This document shows, in pieces, positions 1 to 7,926 of a DNA stretch of 64,000 nt. Under the pieces are notes generated by a model that was not told where the DNA came from, did no database searches, and worked only from the letters and a program-made list of their open reading frames with translations. Made by a program: the position numbers and the translations under genes. The DNA comes from Devosia chinhatensis (GTDB lineage Bacteria > Pseudomonadota > Alphaproteobacteria > Rhizobiales > Devosiaceae), in contig NZ_JZEY01000054.1 of the NCBI RefSeq assembly GCF_000969445.1, forward strand, positions 620,001 through 684,000, given 5' to 3'. The stretch's first letter is position 1. Each line of letters starts with the position of its first letter.

Positions 1-837
1 TGGTGCGACGAAATCGGCAAATGGCCCCACGCCGAAGAGGCCTGGGACATGCTGCAATTCGGCCTCAGGCTGGGCAACAGGCCGCGGCAATTGGCGACCA
101 CGACGCCACGGGCCACCGGGCTGATCCGCCGGCTCGTGGCGGACCGGCATACGCAGGTGGTGCGCATGACCACGCAGGAGAATTTTCGCCACCTGGCGCC
201 GACCTTTTTCGATGCCGTGGTGGCCCGCTACCAGGGGACAGTTCTTGGCCGGCAGGAACTGGACGGCGAGCTGATCGAGGATCGGCCCGACGCGCTCTGG
301 CACCGGGCCATGTTTCGCCCGGCCGAGGGGCAGGCGGAAGGTCGCATCGTGGTCGCGGTCGATCCCCCCGTGACAGGAACGGCGCGCTCGGATGCGTGCG
401 GGATCATCGTGGCGGGGCGGCAGGGCGAGGGCGCCCTGGTGCTCGAAGACGCCACGCTCAAAGGCATCAAGCCCGATGTGTGGGCCAGGCGCGCCATCGC
501 GGCCTATCGGGCCCATGAGGCAGACTGCATCGTGGTCGAGGTGAACCAGGGCGGCGATCTGGTGCGGCAGGTGCTGGCGCAGGTGGACCCCGCCGTACCG
601 ATCAGGACCGTGCGGGCCAGCCGCGGCAAATGGGTGCGGGCAGAACCGGCGGCAGCGCTTTATGCACGGGGGCTGGTAAGCCACGTGCCGGGCCTCAGCG
701 CGCTCGAGGACGAGCTTTGCGCCTTCGGACCCGACGGCAAGGCCGACGGCCATTCGCCGGACCGGGTGGATGCCCTGGTCTGGGCACTGACGGAACTGGT
801 GTTGAACGAGCAAAGGCCGCGGGTGCGCGGATTGTGA
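1..837 (+). CDS. GTA/phage terminase large subunit, C-terminal part (5' end outside window)
   Basis: The packaging motor that translocates and cuts DNA for the GTA head. The reading frame is open from base 1 (WCDEIGKWPHAEEAW...), so the ATPase N-terminus lies to the left of the window and 278 residues are visible. They cover the end of the ATPase domain and the RNase H-like nuclease domain. The expected acidic residues are present: Asp in AVDPP, Glu in VVEVNQGG and the terminal Asp in DRVDALVWAL. The gene opens the structural cluster, and the portal gene follows after a 74 bp gap with a hairpin. RcGTA gp2 is the expected relative. Whether packaging is headful and random cannot be read from this fragment. 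Confidence 0.93.
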   Translation, partial: WCDEIGKWPHAEEAWDMLQFGLRLGNRPRQLATTTPRATGLIRRLVADRHTQVVRMTTQENFRHLAPTFFDAVVARYQGTVLGRQELDGELIEDRPDALWHRAMFRPAEGQAEGRIVVAVDPPVTGTARSDACGIIVAGRQGEGALVLEDATLKGIKPDVWARRAIAAYRAHEADCIVVEVNQGGDLVRQVLAQVDPAVPIRTVRASRGKWVRAEPAAALYARGLVSHVPGLSALEDELCAFGPDGKADGHSPDRVDALVWALTELVLNEQRPRVRGL

Positions 838-852
838 CGCACTCCCACCCGA

Positions 853-876
853 CCTCTCCCTCAAGAAAGGGGGAGG
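853..876 (+). repeat. stem-loop between terminase and portal
   Basis: An 8-bp stem (CCTCTCCC, 853-860, with GGGGGAGG, 869-876, one G-U pair) closes an 8-nt loop in the only gap between terminase and portal genes. There is no T tract, so it is not a clear intrinsic terminator. Its CCTCTCCC/GGGGGAGG arms resemble those at 7192-7212 and the CT-rich stem at 38443-38463, which suggests a dispersed intergenic element. Confidence 0.6.
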
Positions 877-911
877 CGAGGTGCGGGCGACAATTATCGG
901 GGAAACAAAGC

Positions 912-2066
912 ATGCCCAATGTCCTGAGCCGCCTGTTCGGCGGAGGAACAAACGCGCCTTCGGAAACCAAGAGTTTTGGGGGGTACACGATGATGACGCT
1001 GAGCCAATTGGGGCCGGCGCAATGGAGCGGGCGCGGCTATGCCAGCCTCGTCAACCAGGGCTTCATGCGCAATCCGGTGGTCTATCGCTGCATACGGCTG
1101 ATTGCCGAGGCGGCCAATCGCGTGCCGCTAACCGTGCAGGTGGACGGCAAGGCGGTTGCCGGCCATCCGCTGGCGGCCCTGCTGGGCCGGCCCAATGGGC
1201 GTCAATCGGGCCCGGAAGTGCTCGAGGCGGTCTATGCCTATCTGCAGACCGCCGGCAATGCCTATCTGCAGGCGGGGATTGTCGACGGCGCGGTGCGCAC
1301 GCTGTTCGTGCTGCGGCCCGACCGGATGAGCGTGGTCTCGGGGCGCGACGGCTGGCCCCTGGCCTATGATTACAAGGCCGGGGGCAGGGCGGTGCGGCTG
1401 AGCCAGGAGGCCTTGCCCATTCCAAGCGTGCTGCATGTGGCGCTCTTCCACCCCATGGACGACCATTATGGCATGGGACCGCTGGAGGCGGCACAGACCA
1501 GTCTCGACATCCACAATGCATCCGCCCAGTGGAACAAGGCGCTGCTCGACAATGCGGCCCGCCCGAGCGGCGCGCTGGTCTATTCGGCCGGCAATGGCAG
1601 CCTGACAGACGATCAGTTCAGCCGGCTCAAGGACGAGCTCGAAGAGCAGTTTTCCGGGTCCGGCAATGCCGGGCGCCCGATGGTGCTCGATGGCGGTTTG
1701 GACTGGAAGGCGCTGGCCATGAGCCCGCGCGACATGGATTTCATCGAGGCGCGCAACGCCGCCGCGCGCGACATTGCCCTGGCCTTCGGCGTGCCGCCCA
1801 TGCTGCTCGGCATTCCCGGCGACAATACCTATGCCAACATGGCCGAGGCCAATCGCACGCTGTGGCGACAGACGCTGGTGCCACTGGTGGTGCGCGTGGC
1901 CCAGGAACTGAGCGCCTGGCTGGGACCGGCGTTTGATGGGGCCGAGGTGGTGCCGGACTTCGAGACGGTGGAAGCGCTCGCCGAAGACCGCGCGGCGCTC
2001 TGGGAGCGGGTGGGAAATGCCGGCTTTCTCAGTGACGCGGAGAAGCGGGAAATGGTGGGGCTCTAG
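912..2066 (+). CDS. phage/GTA portal protein, HK97 family
   Basis: Forms the dodecameric portal at the capsid vertex through which DNA enters and to which the tail adaptor binds. The 384-residue product has the family signature NPVVYRCIRLIAEA near residue 60, the clip/stem region, and the conserved FGVPPMLLGIPGDNTYANM segment late in the protein. The frame is open further upstream, but that part overlaps the terminase gene in another frame and is not protein-like. ATG 912 gives the usual HK97-portal length. It corresponds to RcGTA gp3 and is followed after 3 bp by the small head gene. Confidence 0.93.
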   Translation: MPNVLSRLFGGGTNAPSETKSFGGYTMMTLSQLGPAQWSGRGYASLVNQGFMRNPVVYRCIRLIAEAANRVPLTVQVDGKAVAGHPLAALLGRPNGRQSGPEVLEAVYAYLQTAGNAYLQAGIVDGAVRTLFVLRPDRMSVVSGRDGWPLAYDYKAGGRAVRLSQEALPIPSVLHVALFHPMDDHYGMGPLEAAQTSLDIHNASAQWNKALLDNAARPSGALVYSAGNGSLTDDQFSRLKDELEEQFSGSGNAGRPMVLDGGLDWKALAMSPRDMDFIEARNAAARDIALAFGVPPMLLGIPGDNTYANMAEANRTLWRQTLVPLVVRVAQELSAWLGPAFDGAEVVPDFETVEALAEDRAALWERVGNAGFLSDAEKREMVGL

Positions 2067-2069
2067 AGC

Positions 2070-2258
2070 ATGGACAATCTCACCACCACCATCATCGAGC
2101 GCGGTGATCTTGCCCATCTTGCCCTCTTTCTCTGGGCGAGCGGATCGAGCGCCTTGCTCGTCTGGAGCCTTCGGGAAATGGCGAAGGTGAATCAACACTT
2201 CAACGACTTCGTGCGGGAGATCGCCGCGCTGAATCGATTGTTCCGCAAGGAGGACTAA
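2070..2258 (+). CDS. small GTA head protein (RcGTA g3.5 position)
   Basis: A 62-residue protein with one hydrophobic segment (about residues 14-32, LAHLALFLWASGSSALLVW) and a charged C-terminus ending in FRKED. It starts 3 bp after the portal stop. RcGTA-type clusters encode a small protein at this same position that is needed for head formation, so position rather than clear homology supports the call. The hydrophobic stretch could be a membrane helix or an amphipathic packing helix. The exact role is unknown. Confidence 0.7.
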   Translation: MDNLTTTIIERGDLAHLALFLWASGSSALLVWSLREMAKVNQHFNDFVREIAALNRLFRKED

Positions 2259-2262
2259 GGCC

Positions 2263-2394
2263 ATGGCCGAGAAGCAGAATCGGGAGCAGGCGCGGGAAAC
2301 GTTCCGGCAATTTGCCTGGAACCTGGCCGGGACGCTGGCCGCCAAGGATCGCCCGGCCAGCCGGGCGCAGACCGGCGGGTCGAAGCGGCGATGA
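2263..2394 (+). CDS. 43-residue GTA micro-protein between small head gene and protease
   Basis: A short gene, ATG 2263 to TGA 2394, preceded by the purine-rich AAGGAGGAC (the end of the upstream gene). Its stop overlaps the protease start as ATGA. The product is very basic (pI clearly high by eye), beginning MAEKQNREQARETFRQF and ending SKRR, with a central WNLAGTLAAKD. The Shine-Dalgarno sequence and the 4-bp overlap argue for translation. No family is recognised. A head accessory or DNA-contacting role would fit position and charge but is inference. Confidence 0.6.
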   Translation: MAEKQNREQARETFRQFAWNLAGTLAAKDRPASRAQTGGSKRR

Positions 2395-2870
2395 GTGCCA
2401 TTCCCATCGATGCCGAAGGACGCTTTGCCGGCTATGCAAGTGTTTTCAACCGCGTCGACAGTGGTGGCGACATCGTCATGCCCGGCGCTTTCGTCAAGTC
2501 GCTGAGCACGCGGCGCGGGCGCATCCGGCTGCTGTTCCAGCACGATCCCAAGGAGCCGGTAGGCATCTGGGACACGATTGCCGAGGATAGCCACGGCCTG
2601 TTCGTCACCGGGCGGCTGGTGCCGGGTGTGCCGCGCTCGGACGCGCTGCGACGATTGATCGAGAGCCGGGCGCTCGATGGGCTCTCCATCGGCTTTCGCA
2701 CGGTCAAGGCCAGCCGCGAGCCGGGAACCGGGCATCGCCGCCTCAAGGAAATCGACCTCTACGAGATTTCCATCGTGACCTTTCCGATGATGGAGGACGC
2801 GCGCATCGCCGCCCCCCTCACCGCCGGCGCGGCCATTGCCGCCGCCACCAAGACTATCCGCAACCGATAG
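2391..2870 (+). CDS. prohead protease, HK97/U35 family
   Basis: Serine protease that trims the capsid protein's N-terminal scaffold during head maturation. The 159 residues show the family opening RFAGYASVFNRVDSGGDIV, the LFQHDPKEPVGIW segment with the catalytic-region His, and the Ser-containing DGLSIGFRTV motif. The length is short but within the range for GTA versions (RcGTA gp4). It overlaps the micro-gene by 4 bp and lies 12 bp before the capsid gene, so translation is probably coupled through this head module. Confidence 0.93.
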   Translation: MSAIPIDAEGRFAGYASVFNRVDSGGDIVMPGAFVKSLSTRRGRIRLLFQHDPKEPVGIWDTIAEDSHGLFVTGRLVPGVPRSDALRRLIESRALDGLSIGFRTVKASREPGTGHRRLKEIDLYEISIVTFPMMEDARIAAPLTAGAAIAAATKTIRNR

Positions 2871-2882
2871 AAGGATACCGAC

Positions 2883-4103
2883 ATGGATCGGATTGACGAC
2901 GGCCTCGAGACCAAGGCCGGCGCGGGGAACGATATTGCCGCGCTCTTCGCCGAATTCTCGACCGCCTTCGAGGAATTCAAGCGCACCAATGACCAGCGGC
3001 TGGGCGAGATCGAAAAGCGCGGTTCGGCCGATGGCCTGCTGGAAGGCAAGCTCGAGCGGCTCAACGCGGTGCTCGATGGGCACAAGGCAGCGATGGACCG
3101 TGTCGCGGCCGACCGCGCTCGCCCGACCCTTGAGGCCAAGGGGCAGATCGAGAACGGCGAATACAAGGAGGCGTTCTCGGCCTATGTGAAGCGCGGCGAG
3201 GAAAAGGCGCTCTCGATCGGCGTGCCGGCCGATGGCGGCTTCGTGGTGCCGGCGGAAGTCGAGACCGAGATCACCCGGCTCATGACCCATATCTCGCCCA
3301 TCCGCGCCATTGCCGGAGTGCGGCAGGTGTCGGGCGCGATCTATAAGCGCCCGATCACGGTCACGGGGCCGCAGACCGGCTGGGTGGGGGAAACCGCCAA
3401 TCGCCCCGGAACCAACAGCCAGACCCTCGCCGAGCTGAGCTATCCGACCACCGAGCTCTATGCCATGCCGGCGGCGACTTCGGCATTCCTCGACGATGCG
3501 GCCGTCGATGTGGGCCAGTGGATCGCCGACGAGGTCAATGCGGCCTTTGCGGCGCAGGAAACCACGGCCTTCGTCTCGGGTGACGGCGTCAACAAGCCCT
3601 CCGGGTTTCTCACCGGGCCCAAGGCTGCCGAGGCGAGCTGGACCTGGGGAAACCTGGGCTATGTGGCGACGGGCGTGTCGGGCGCGCTGCCGGGTAGCAA
3701 TGCCAGCGACGTCCTGATCGACCTGGTCTATGCGCTCAAGGCCGGCTACCGGCAGAACGCCAACTGGGTGATGAACCGCAAGACGCAAGGCACGCTGCGC
3801 AAGCTCAAGGACGCCGACGGCAATTACCTCTGGCAGCCCGCCGCGGCGGCCGATGGCAAGGCCAGCTTCATGGGCTTTCCCCTGGTCGAAGCCGAGGACA
3901 TGCCCAATGTTGCGGCCAATTCCTTCTCCGTGGCCTTCGGCGACTTCAAGCGCGGGTACCTGATCGTCGACCGTCAGGGCGTATCGGTGCTGCGCGACCC
4001 GTTCAGCGCCAAGCCCTATGTGCTGTTCTACACCACCAAGCGCGTCGGCGGCGGCATTGCCGACTATGACGCGATCAAGCTGCTGAAATTCGGCGCTTCG
4101 TGA
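2883..4103 (+). CDS. major capsid protein, HK97 fold
   Basis: The shell protein of the GTA head. It has 406 residues. The N-terminal ~100 residues are charged and probably coiled-coil (FAEFSTAFEEFKRTNDQ and following), the usual HK97 delta/scaffold region removed by the protease. The mature HK97 domain begins around EKALSIGVPADGGFVVP and includes KTQGTLRKLKDADGNYLW and the C-terminal GDFKRGYLIVDRQG strand typical of RcGTA gp5. It is followed by a strong stem-loop before the next gene. Confidence is high from both motifs and position. Confidence 0.96.
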   Translation: MDRIDDGLETKAGAGNDIAALFAEFSTAFEEFKRTNDQRLGEIEKRGSADGLLEGKLERLNAVLDGHKAAMDRVAADRARPTLEAKGQIENGEYKEAFSAYVKRGEEKALSIGVPADGGFVVPAEVETEITRLMTHISPIRAIAGVRQVSGAIYKRPITVTGPQTGWVGETANRPGTNSQTLAELSYPTTELYAMPAATSAFLDDAAVDVGQWIADEVNAAFAAQETTAFVSGDGVNKPSGFLTGPKAAEASWTWGNLGYVATGVSGALPGSNASDVLIDLVYALKAGYRQNANWVMNRKTQGTLRKLKDADGNYLWQPAAAADGKASFMGFPLVEAEDMPNVAANSFSVAFGDFKRGYLIVDRQGVSVLRDPFSAKPYVLFYTTKRVGGGIADYDAIKLLKFGAS

Positions 4104-4125
4104 TCTCCGAGCGCCTGGCCATCCA

Positions 4126-4164
4126 GAGCCGAGGTCCTGCGCTCCGGTGCTTGGGCCTCGGCTC
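4126..4164 (+). repeat. stem-loop after the capsid gene
   Basis: A perfect 9-bp stem, GAGCCGAGG (4126-4134) with CCTCGGCTC (4156-4164), closes a 21-nt loop 22 bp past the capsid stop. No T tract follows. It may act as a partial terminator or as protection of the capsid mRNA 3' end. The need for capsid excess makes either plausible, but this is inference. Confidence 0.6.
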
Positions 4165-4227
4165 CCCTTGACTGAGGCTGTCGGCACTCACATCGCGCCG
4201 CGTCCAACACAATTCAGGAACAGAAAC

Positions 4228-4794
4228 ATGACGTCCTATCTTCTGGCGGGGCCCGCCGCGGAGCCGGTTTCGCTCGCCGAGGCCAAGGCTTTCCTCAAGG
4301 TCGACGGCGGCGCCGAGGATGCGCTCATCACCACCCTGATCGGCGCGGCGCGGCTGCATATCGAGGGGGTGACGGGCTGCGCGCTCATCGCCCAGACCTG
4401 GCGGATCGTTCTCGACGACTGGCCGGAAAGCCGGATGGTGAAGCTGCCCGTAACCCCGCTCCTGTCGGTCACCGCGATTGCGGCGACGGATGCAAACGGG
4501 GCCAGCCACGATATCGGGCTCGTGCAGTTTTCCTCGGACAATGAGCGGCTCTTTATCCCGCGGGTCGTCGTCGGCATGCCGGTGCCGCAGGAGAGGGGCG
4601 GCATCGAAATCGACTATGTGGCCGGGTTCGGTGCAAACCCCGAAGACGTTCCCGCCGATCTTCGGCAGGCGCTTCTGGGCCTCGTCGCGCACTGGCATGA
4701 GCATCGCGACGCGGTGCTGATCGCCGGTTCGGGCGCCGTCGTGCCAAGCGGTTTCGACCGGATGGTGGCCCGATACAAGAGGGCGCGCCTATGA
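4228..4794 (+). CDS. head-tail connector (adaptor) protein, HK97 gp6-like
   Basis: Ring protein that extends the portal and receives the tail. It has 188 residues from ATG 4228 (MTSYLLAGPAAEPVSLAEAK). The frame stays open upstream to 4147, but that part crosses the capsid 3' hairpin and is not family-like. The core PVSLAEAKAFLKVDGGAEDA, then LIGAARLHIEGVTG, matches gp6-type connectors (RcGTA gp6), and HWHEHRDA lies near the end. It overlaps the next gene by 4 bp. Confidence 0.9.
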   Translation: MTSYLLAGPAAEPVSLAEAKAFLKVDGGAEDALITTLIGAARLHIEGVTGCALIAQTWRIVLDDWPESRMVKLPVTPLLSVTAIAATDANGASHDIGLVQFSSDNERLFIPRVVVGMPVPQERGGIEIDYVAGFGANPEDVPADLRQALLGLVAHWHEHRDAVLIAGSGAVVPSGFDRMVARYKRARL

Positions 4795-5132
4795 GCGAGC
4801 GCATTCCGGCAGTGGGTACGCTGACCGATCGGGTACAGCTCAGGCGACGGGAAAGCCTCAGCGATGGGGGCGGCGGACATGACCGCGTGTTCGTACCGGT
4901 GACAGCGCTCTGGGCGCGCGTGAGGAGCCTCAACGGTCGCCAGGGCCTGAATGCCGACGGGCGGGCGGTGGCGATTTCGCACAGCGTAGTGCTGCGCTTT
5001 CGCGACGATGTCTCGCCGGGCGACCGCATCGTCTATCGCGGGCGCAATCTCGAGGTGGTGAGCGCGGCCGACCTCAACGGGCGGCGGGCCTATCTCAGCT
5101 GCGCGTGCAGCGAAACCAGCTTTACGGGGTAG
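4791..5132 (+). CDS. phage head closure (stopper) protein
   Basis: Plugs the adaptor ring until the tail joins. The 113-residue product has the family start PAVGTLTDRVQLRRRE, the LWARVRSLNGRQGLNA region and the RDDVSPGDRIVYRGRNLEVV beta strands typical of SPP1 gp16/HK97 gp10-like stoppers (RcGTA gp7). It starts inside the connector gene's stop (ATGA). Confidence 0.92.
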   Translation: MSERIPAVGTLTDRVQLRRRESLSDGGGGHDRVFVPVTALWARVRSLNGRQGLNADGRAVAISHSVVLRFRDDVSPGDRIVYRGRNLEVVSAADLNGRRAYLSCACSETSFTG

Positions 5133-5135
5133 ATT

Positions 5136-5528
5136 ATGCATCCCATTGCGGTTCTGCAGGCGGCGCTGGTGACGGCGCTGAACGGAGATGGTGCGCTCGT
5201 GGCGCTTATCGGCAATGGCGGCGTGTTCGATGCTCCGCCACGCAGCCGGCCGGCGCCTTACGTGGTGATCGACCGACACGATGTGCGGCAGCGGGATGGT
5301 GACGACACGCCTGGCCAGGAACACCGGGTGCTGCTGCATTGCTGGAGCGATCAGCCCAGCCGCAAGGCTGCGCTGGATATTGCCGAATGCGTCATCGGCA
5401 CCGGATTGGGCGTGACGCCTGCCGGGCTTGTAGTGACGCATGCCGAGCATGTGCGCACCGAGACGGTGATCGACAATACGACCGGGCAGGCGCGCGCGGC
5501 GGTGCTGCTCAGGTTCCTGAGCGAGTGA
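5136..5528 (+). CDS. tail terminator, DUF3168 family
   Basis: Caps the tail tube and joins it to the head. It has 130 residues, with the DUF3168 pattern HPIAVLQAALVTALNGDGAL at the start, PYVVIDRHDVRQRDGD in the middle and a DIAECVIG helix. It corresponds to RcGTA gp8 and starts 3 bp after the head-closure stop. Confidence 0.92.
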   Translation: MHPIAVLQAALVTALNGDGALVALIGNGGVFDAPPRSRPAPYVVIDRHDVRQRDGDDTPGQEHRVLLHCWSDQPSRKAALDIAECVIGTGLGVTPAGLVVTHAEHVRTETVIDNTTGQARAAVLLRFLSE

Positions 5529-5570
5529 GACGCTGGTCGAAGGCCCCCCAATTTTCGAAAGGAGACATAG

Positions 5571-5984
5571 ATGGCAGCCCAGAGTGGCAAGGACATGCTT
5601 TTAAAGCTCGACCAGAACGGGTCGGGAAGTTTTCTGACGGTGGCCGGCCTGCGCACCCGCAGTCTCAATTTCAACGCAGCCAGCGTCGACACCACCGACC
5701 AGGAAAGCGCCGGGCGCTGGCGGGAATTGCTGGCCGGTGGCGGGGTCAAGCGCGCCTCGCTGGCCGGTTCGGGCGTGTTCAAGGACCAGGCCTCGGACGC
5801 CCTTATCCGCTCGCTGTTCTTTGCCGGCACGATCCGCAACTGGCAGCTGATCCTGCCGCATTTCGGCGTGGTGCAGGGCCTGTTTCAGATCGTGGCGCTG
5901 GAATTCTCGGCCGATCACGCCGGGGAAGTGACATTTGACCTGGCATTGGAAAGCGCCGGTGAAGTGACGTTTGCGGCGGCTTAG
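5571..5984 (+). CDS. major tail tube protein, TP901-1 family
   Basis: Builds the tail tube. It has 137 residues: MAAQSGKDMLLKLDQNG, then the diagnostic LRTRSLNFNAASVDTTDQES segment and GVFKDQASDALIRSLFF. A good ribosome binding site (AAAGGAGA) lies about 8 bp before ATG 5571. It corresponds to RcGTA gp9. A 149 bp gap with a complex stem-loop separates it from the tail chaperone-type genes. Confidence 0.94.
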   Translation: MAAQSGKDMLLKLDQNGSGSFLTVAGLRTRSLNFNAASVDTTDQESAGRWRELLAGGGVKRASLAGSGVFKDQASDALIRSLFFAGTIRNWQLILPHFGVVQGLFQIVALEFSADHAGEVTFDLALESAGEVTFAAA

Positions 5985-6052
5985 GCCAAGGCCCCCTTAC
6001 CCGGCCTCGGCAGACCTCTGCCCCCAGAATCAGGGGTGCCGCTGCGCGGCTG

Positions 6053-6112
6053 GGTCCCTCACCTCTCCCTCTGGAGGAAAAGTCGACGGCGGAGCCGGCG
6101 GGTGAGGGGACC
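6053..6112 (+). repeat. long imperfect stem-loop after tail tube gene
   Basis: Arms GGTCCCTCACC (6053-6063) and GGTGAGGGGACC (6101-6112, one bulged G) pair across a 37-nt interior that itself contains short self-complementary tracts (CTCC/GGAG). A TTT follows the 3' arm. It is probably a dispersed intergenic element that may also act as a weak terminator within the cluster. Confidence 0.55.
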
Positions 6113-6133
6113 TTTGTTCAACGAGAGACGATC

Positions 6134-6448
6134 ATGACCAATATCCATCGTGGTGAAATCGCTGCCGAGATCGGTGGCGAGACGAGAACGCTTTGCCTGA
6201 CGCTGGGAGCTCTGGCCGAGCTGGAGTCGAGGCTGGGTGCGGGAGATCTGGCAGGGCTGGCCGAGCGGTTCGGGGAAGGCCGGGTATCGGCGCGCGACCT
6301 GACCGCCATTCTCGGGGCCGGCCTGCGGGGCGGCGGCAATGACCTCTCCGACGACGACCTGGCACGCATGAGCGTCGAGGGCGGCTTGCGCGGCGCGGCC
6401 GAGATCGCGGTCCGCCTGCTCAAGGCAACGTTCGGAGGCGCAGAATGA
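6134..6448 (+). CDS. GTA gp10-like tail protein (probable tail chaperone component)
   Basis: A 104-residue protein matching the gene-transfer-agent gp10 family by the opening NIHRGEIAAEIGGETRTLCL, a LGALAELESRLGAGDLAGL segment and a final helix IAVRLLKATFGG. The family lies between tail tube and tape measure genes and is thought to act in tail assembly. It overlaps the next gene by 4 bp, which resembles the paired tail-chaperone genes of siphophages. No slippery frameshift site was identified. Confidence 0.85.
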   Translation: MTNIHRGEIAAEIGGETRTLCLTLGALAELESRLGAGDLAGLAERFGEGRVSARDLTAILGAGLRGGGNDLSDDDLARMSVEGGLRGAAEIAVRLLKATFGGAE

Positions 6449-6636
6449 ACCCCTTTCCCTGGAAGGATGCGATGCGGTTCGGACTGGGCGTGCTGCGCCT
6501 GTCTCCCGACGCGTTCTGGAAGATGACGCCGCGCGAACTGGCTTCGGCCTGGGGCGCGGTCATGGGCGAGAGGACCGCTCCACTCGACCGGCAGGGACTG
6601 CACACATTGATGGAGACCTTTCCTGATGACCGCTGA
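6445..6636 (+). CDS. phage tail assembly chaperone, rcc01693/TAC-like
   Basis: A 63-residue product beginning MNPFPWKDAMRFGLGVLRLS and continuing with PDAFWKMTPRELASAW, a pattern characteristic of the small GTA tail-assembly chaperone just upstream of the tape measure gene. Its ends overlap neighbours on both sides (4 bp upstream, 11 bp downstream), consistent with coupled translation of the chaperone/tape-measure trio. Confidence 0.87.
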   Translation: MNPFPWKDAMRFGLGVLRLSPDAFWKMTPRELASAWGAVMGERTAPLDRQGLHTLMETFPDDR

Positions 6637-7174
6637 CCTGTTTGGCGAGGATTTTCGCGGCGAATTGAGCGAGGTGTCGGTCGAATTGCGCCGCATCGGC
6701 GATCTGGCCGATGGCGTGGCGGGCTCTGTCAGCCGGGCCTTTCGCGGCGCGGTCCTGGACGGAAAGTCGTTCCGTTCGGTCCTGGGGGACATTGCCCGCG
6801 CCTTTGCCGACATAGCGCTCAAGGCTGCGTTCAAGCCGCTGGGCAATCTGGTCGGCGGCCTCGTCGAGAACCTCTTTACCGCCACCAATCCAGCGTTGGG
6901 CGGGATCAAGCCTTTCGCCAAGGGCGGGGTGATCGCCGCGCCGACCTATTTCCCGCTTGGCCAGGGCATGGGGCTGGCGGGTGAAGCAGGGCCGGAGGCG
7001 ATCATGCCCTTGCAGCGCGGCGCAGATGGGCGGCTGGGTGTAAGCGGGGCGGGGGGCAATGTGAATGTGACCTTCAATGTGACCGCCAGCGACGCGCGCA
7101 GTTTTGCGGCCAGCGAGGCGGAGGTGAGCGCCATGCTGTTGCGGGCGGTCAGAAGGGGCAGGCGGGGGAGCTGA
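6626..7174 (+). CDS. short tail tape measure protein
   Basis: Sets tail length and scaffolds tube assembly. At 182 residues it is far shorter than siphophage tape measures (often over 600) and similar to or below the GTA form (RcGTA gp11). Visible features are the helical start LTADLFGEDFRGELSEV, the LGDIARAFADIALKAAFKPL helix, and the conserved FAKGGVIAAPTYFPLG - GLAGEAGPEAIMPLQRG glycine-rich block of lambda gpH/TMP C-termini. A short rigid tail is implied. Confidence 0.9.
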   Translation: MTADLFGEDFRGELSEVSVELRRIGDLADGVAGSVSRAFRGAVLDGKSFRSVLGDIARAFADIALKAAFKPLGNLVGGLVENLFTATNPALGGIKPFAKGGVIAAPTYFPLGQGMGLAGEAGPEAIMPLQRGADGRLGVSGAGGNVNVTFNVTASDARSFAASEAEVSAMLLRAVRRGRRGS

Positions 7175-7191
7175 AGGGCACCCCCTCCTAG

Positions 7192-7212
7192 CCTCCCCCT
7201 GAAAAGGGGAGG
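7192..7212 (+). repeat. stem-loop after tape measure gene
   Basis: A 7-bp stem CCTCCCC (7192-7198) / GGGGAGG (7206-7212) around a CTGAAAA loop lies between the tape measure stop and the DUF2460 gene. The arms resemble the element at 853-876. No T tract follows. Confidence 0.55.
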
Positions 7213-7305
7213 GACAGACCGAGTTTGCTGCATTGGTTTAGCAAAGTGCCGGCCTGCTCATCACTCTTTCAAGGGTTGGTTGAGTGCGGTGCCAGGGAAC
7301 AAGAA

Positions 7306-7926
7306 ATGGCTTTTCATCATATCCGCTTTCCGCTCGACATTGCGCTGGGGGCGCGGGGGGGACCGGAACGCAAGACCGAGATCGTGACGCTGGCCGGCGG
7401 CGGCGAGAAGCGCAATGGCCGCTGGGCGCATTCGCGGCGGCGGTACAATGCCGGCTATGGGGTCAAGTCGCGAGCCGACATGCAGGTGGTGCTCGCCTTC
7501 TTTGAGGAACGGCGCGGCCGGCTGCATGGCTTTCTCTGGCGCGACGGGCTCGACCATTCCTCGGGCGGAGCAATTCCCCATCCGCAGGACCAGGCCCTGG
7601 GAATTGGCAACGGCTTGCGCACGCAATTCCAGCTGCTCAAGCGTTACGGGGCCACCTTCGATCCCTATCAGCGGGCCATCACCAAGCCGGTGGCGGGCAG
7701 CGTGCGGATCGCACTGGGCGGCGTCGAGCAGGTCACCGGCTGGAGCGTGGATGCGACGACCGGGATCGTGAGCTTTGCCGTGCCGCCAGCAGCCGGAGCA
7801 AGCGTAACGGCGGGATTTCTGTTCGACGTGCCAGTGCGCTTCGACAGCGACCGGCTCGATATCGAACTCAACGGCTTTGACGGCGCCGAAATTCCCTCGA
7901 TCCCACTTGTGGAGATCCTGCCATGA
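7306..7926 (+). CDS. distal tail protein, DUF2460 (RcGTA gp12-like)
   Basis: Baseplate/distal tail ring component. It has 206 residues from ATG 7306 (MAFHHIRFPLDIALGARGG). An upstream extension to 7225 is open but starts in the hairpin-bearing gap and is not family-like. Family marks are RRRYNAGYGVKSRADMQ and FFEERRGRLHGFLWRD followed by DQALGIGNG. It overlaps the DUF2163 gene by 4 bp. Confidence 0.93.
   Translation: MAFHHIRFPLDIALGARGGPERKTEIVTLAGGGEKRNGRWAHSRRRYNAGYGVKSRADMQVVLAFFEERRGRLHGFLWRDGLDHSSGGAIPHPQDQALGIGNGLRTQFQLLKRYGATFDPYQRAITKPVAGSVRIALGGVEQVTGWSVDATTGIVSFAVPPAAGASVTAGFLFDVPVRFDSDRLDIELNGFDGAEIPSIPLVEILP

Noticed and set aside
1128..4187. 1,019-codon open frame on the minus strand across portal, protease and capsid genes
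   Set aside because: Frames opposite to GC-rich genes stay open by codon bias; it covers several recognised phage genes and shows no domain.
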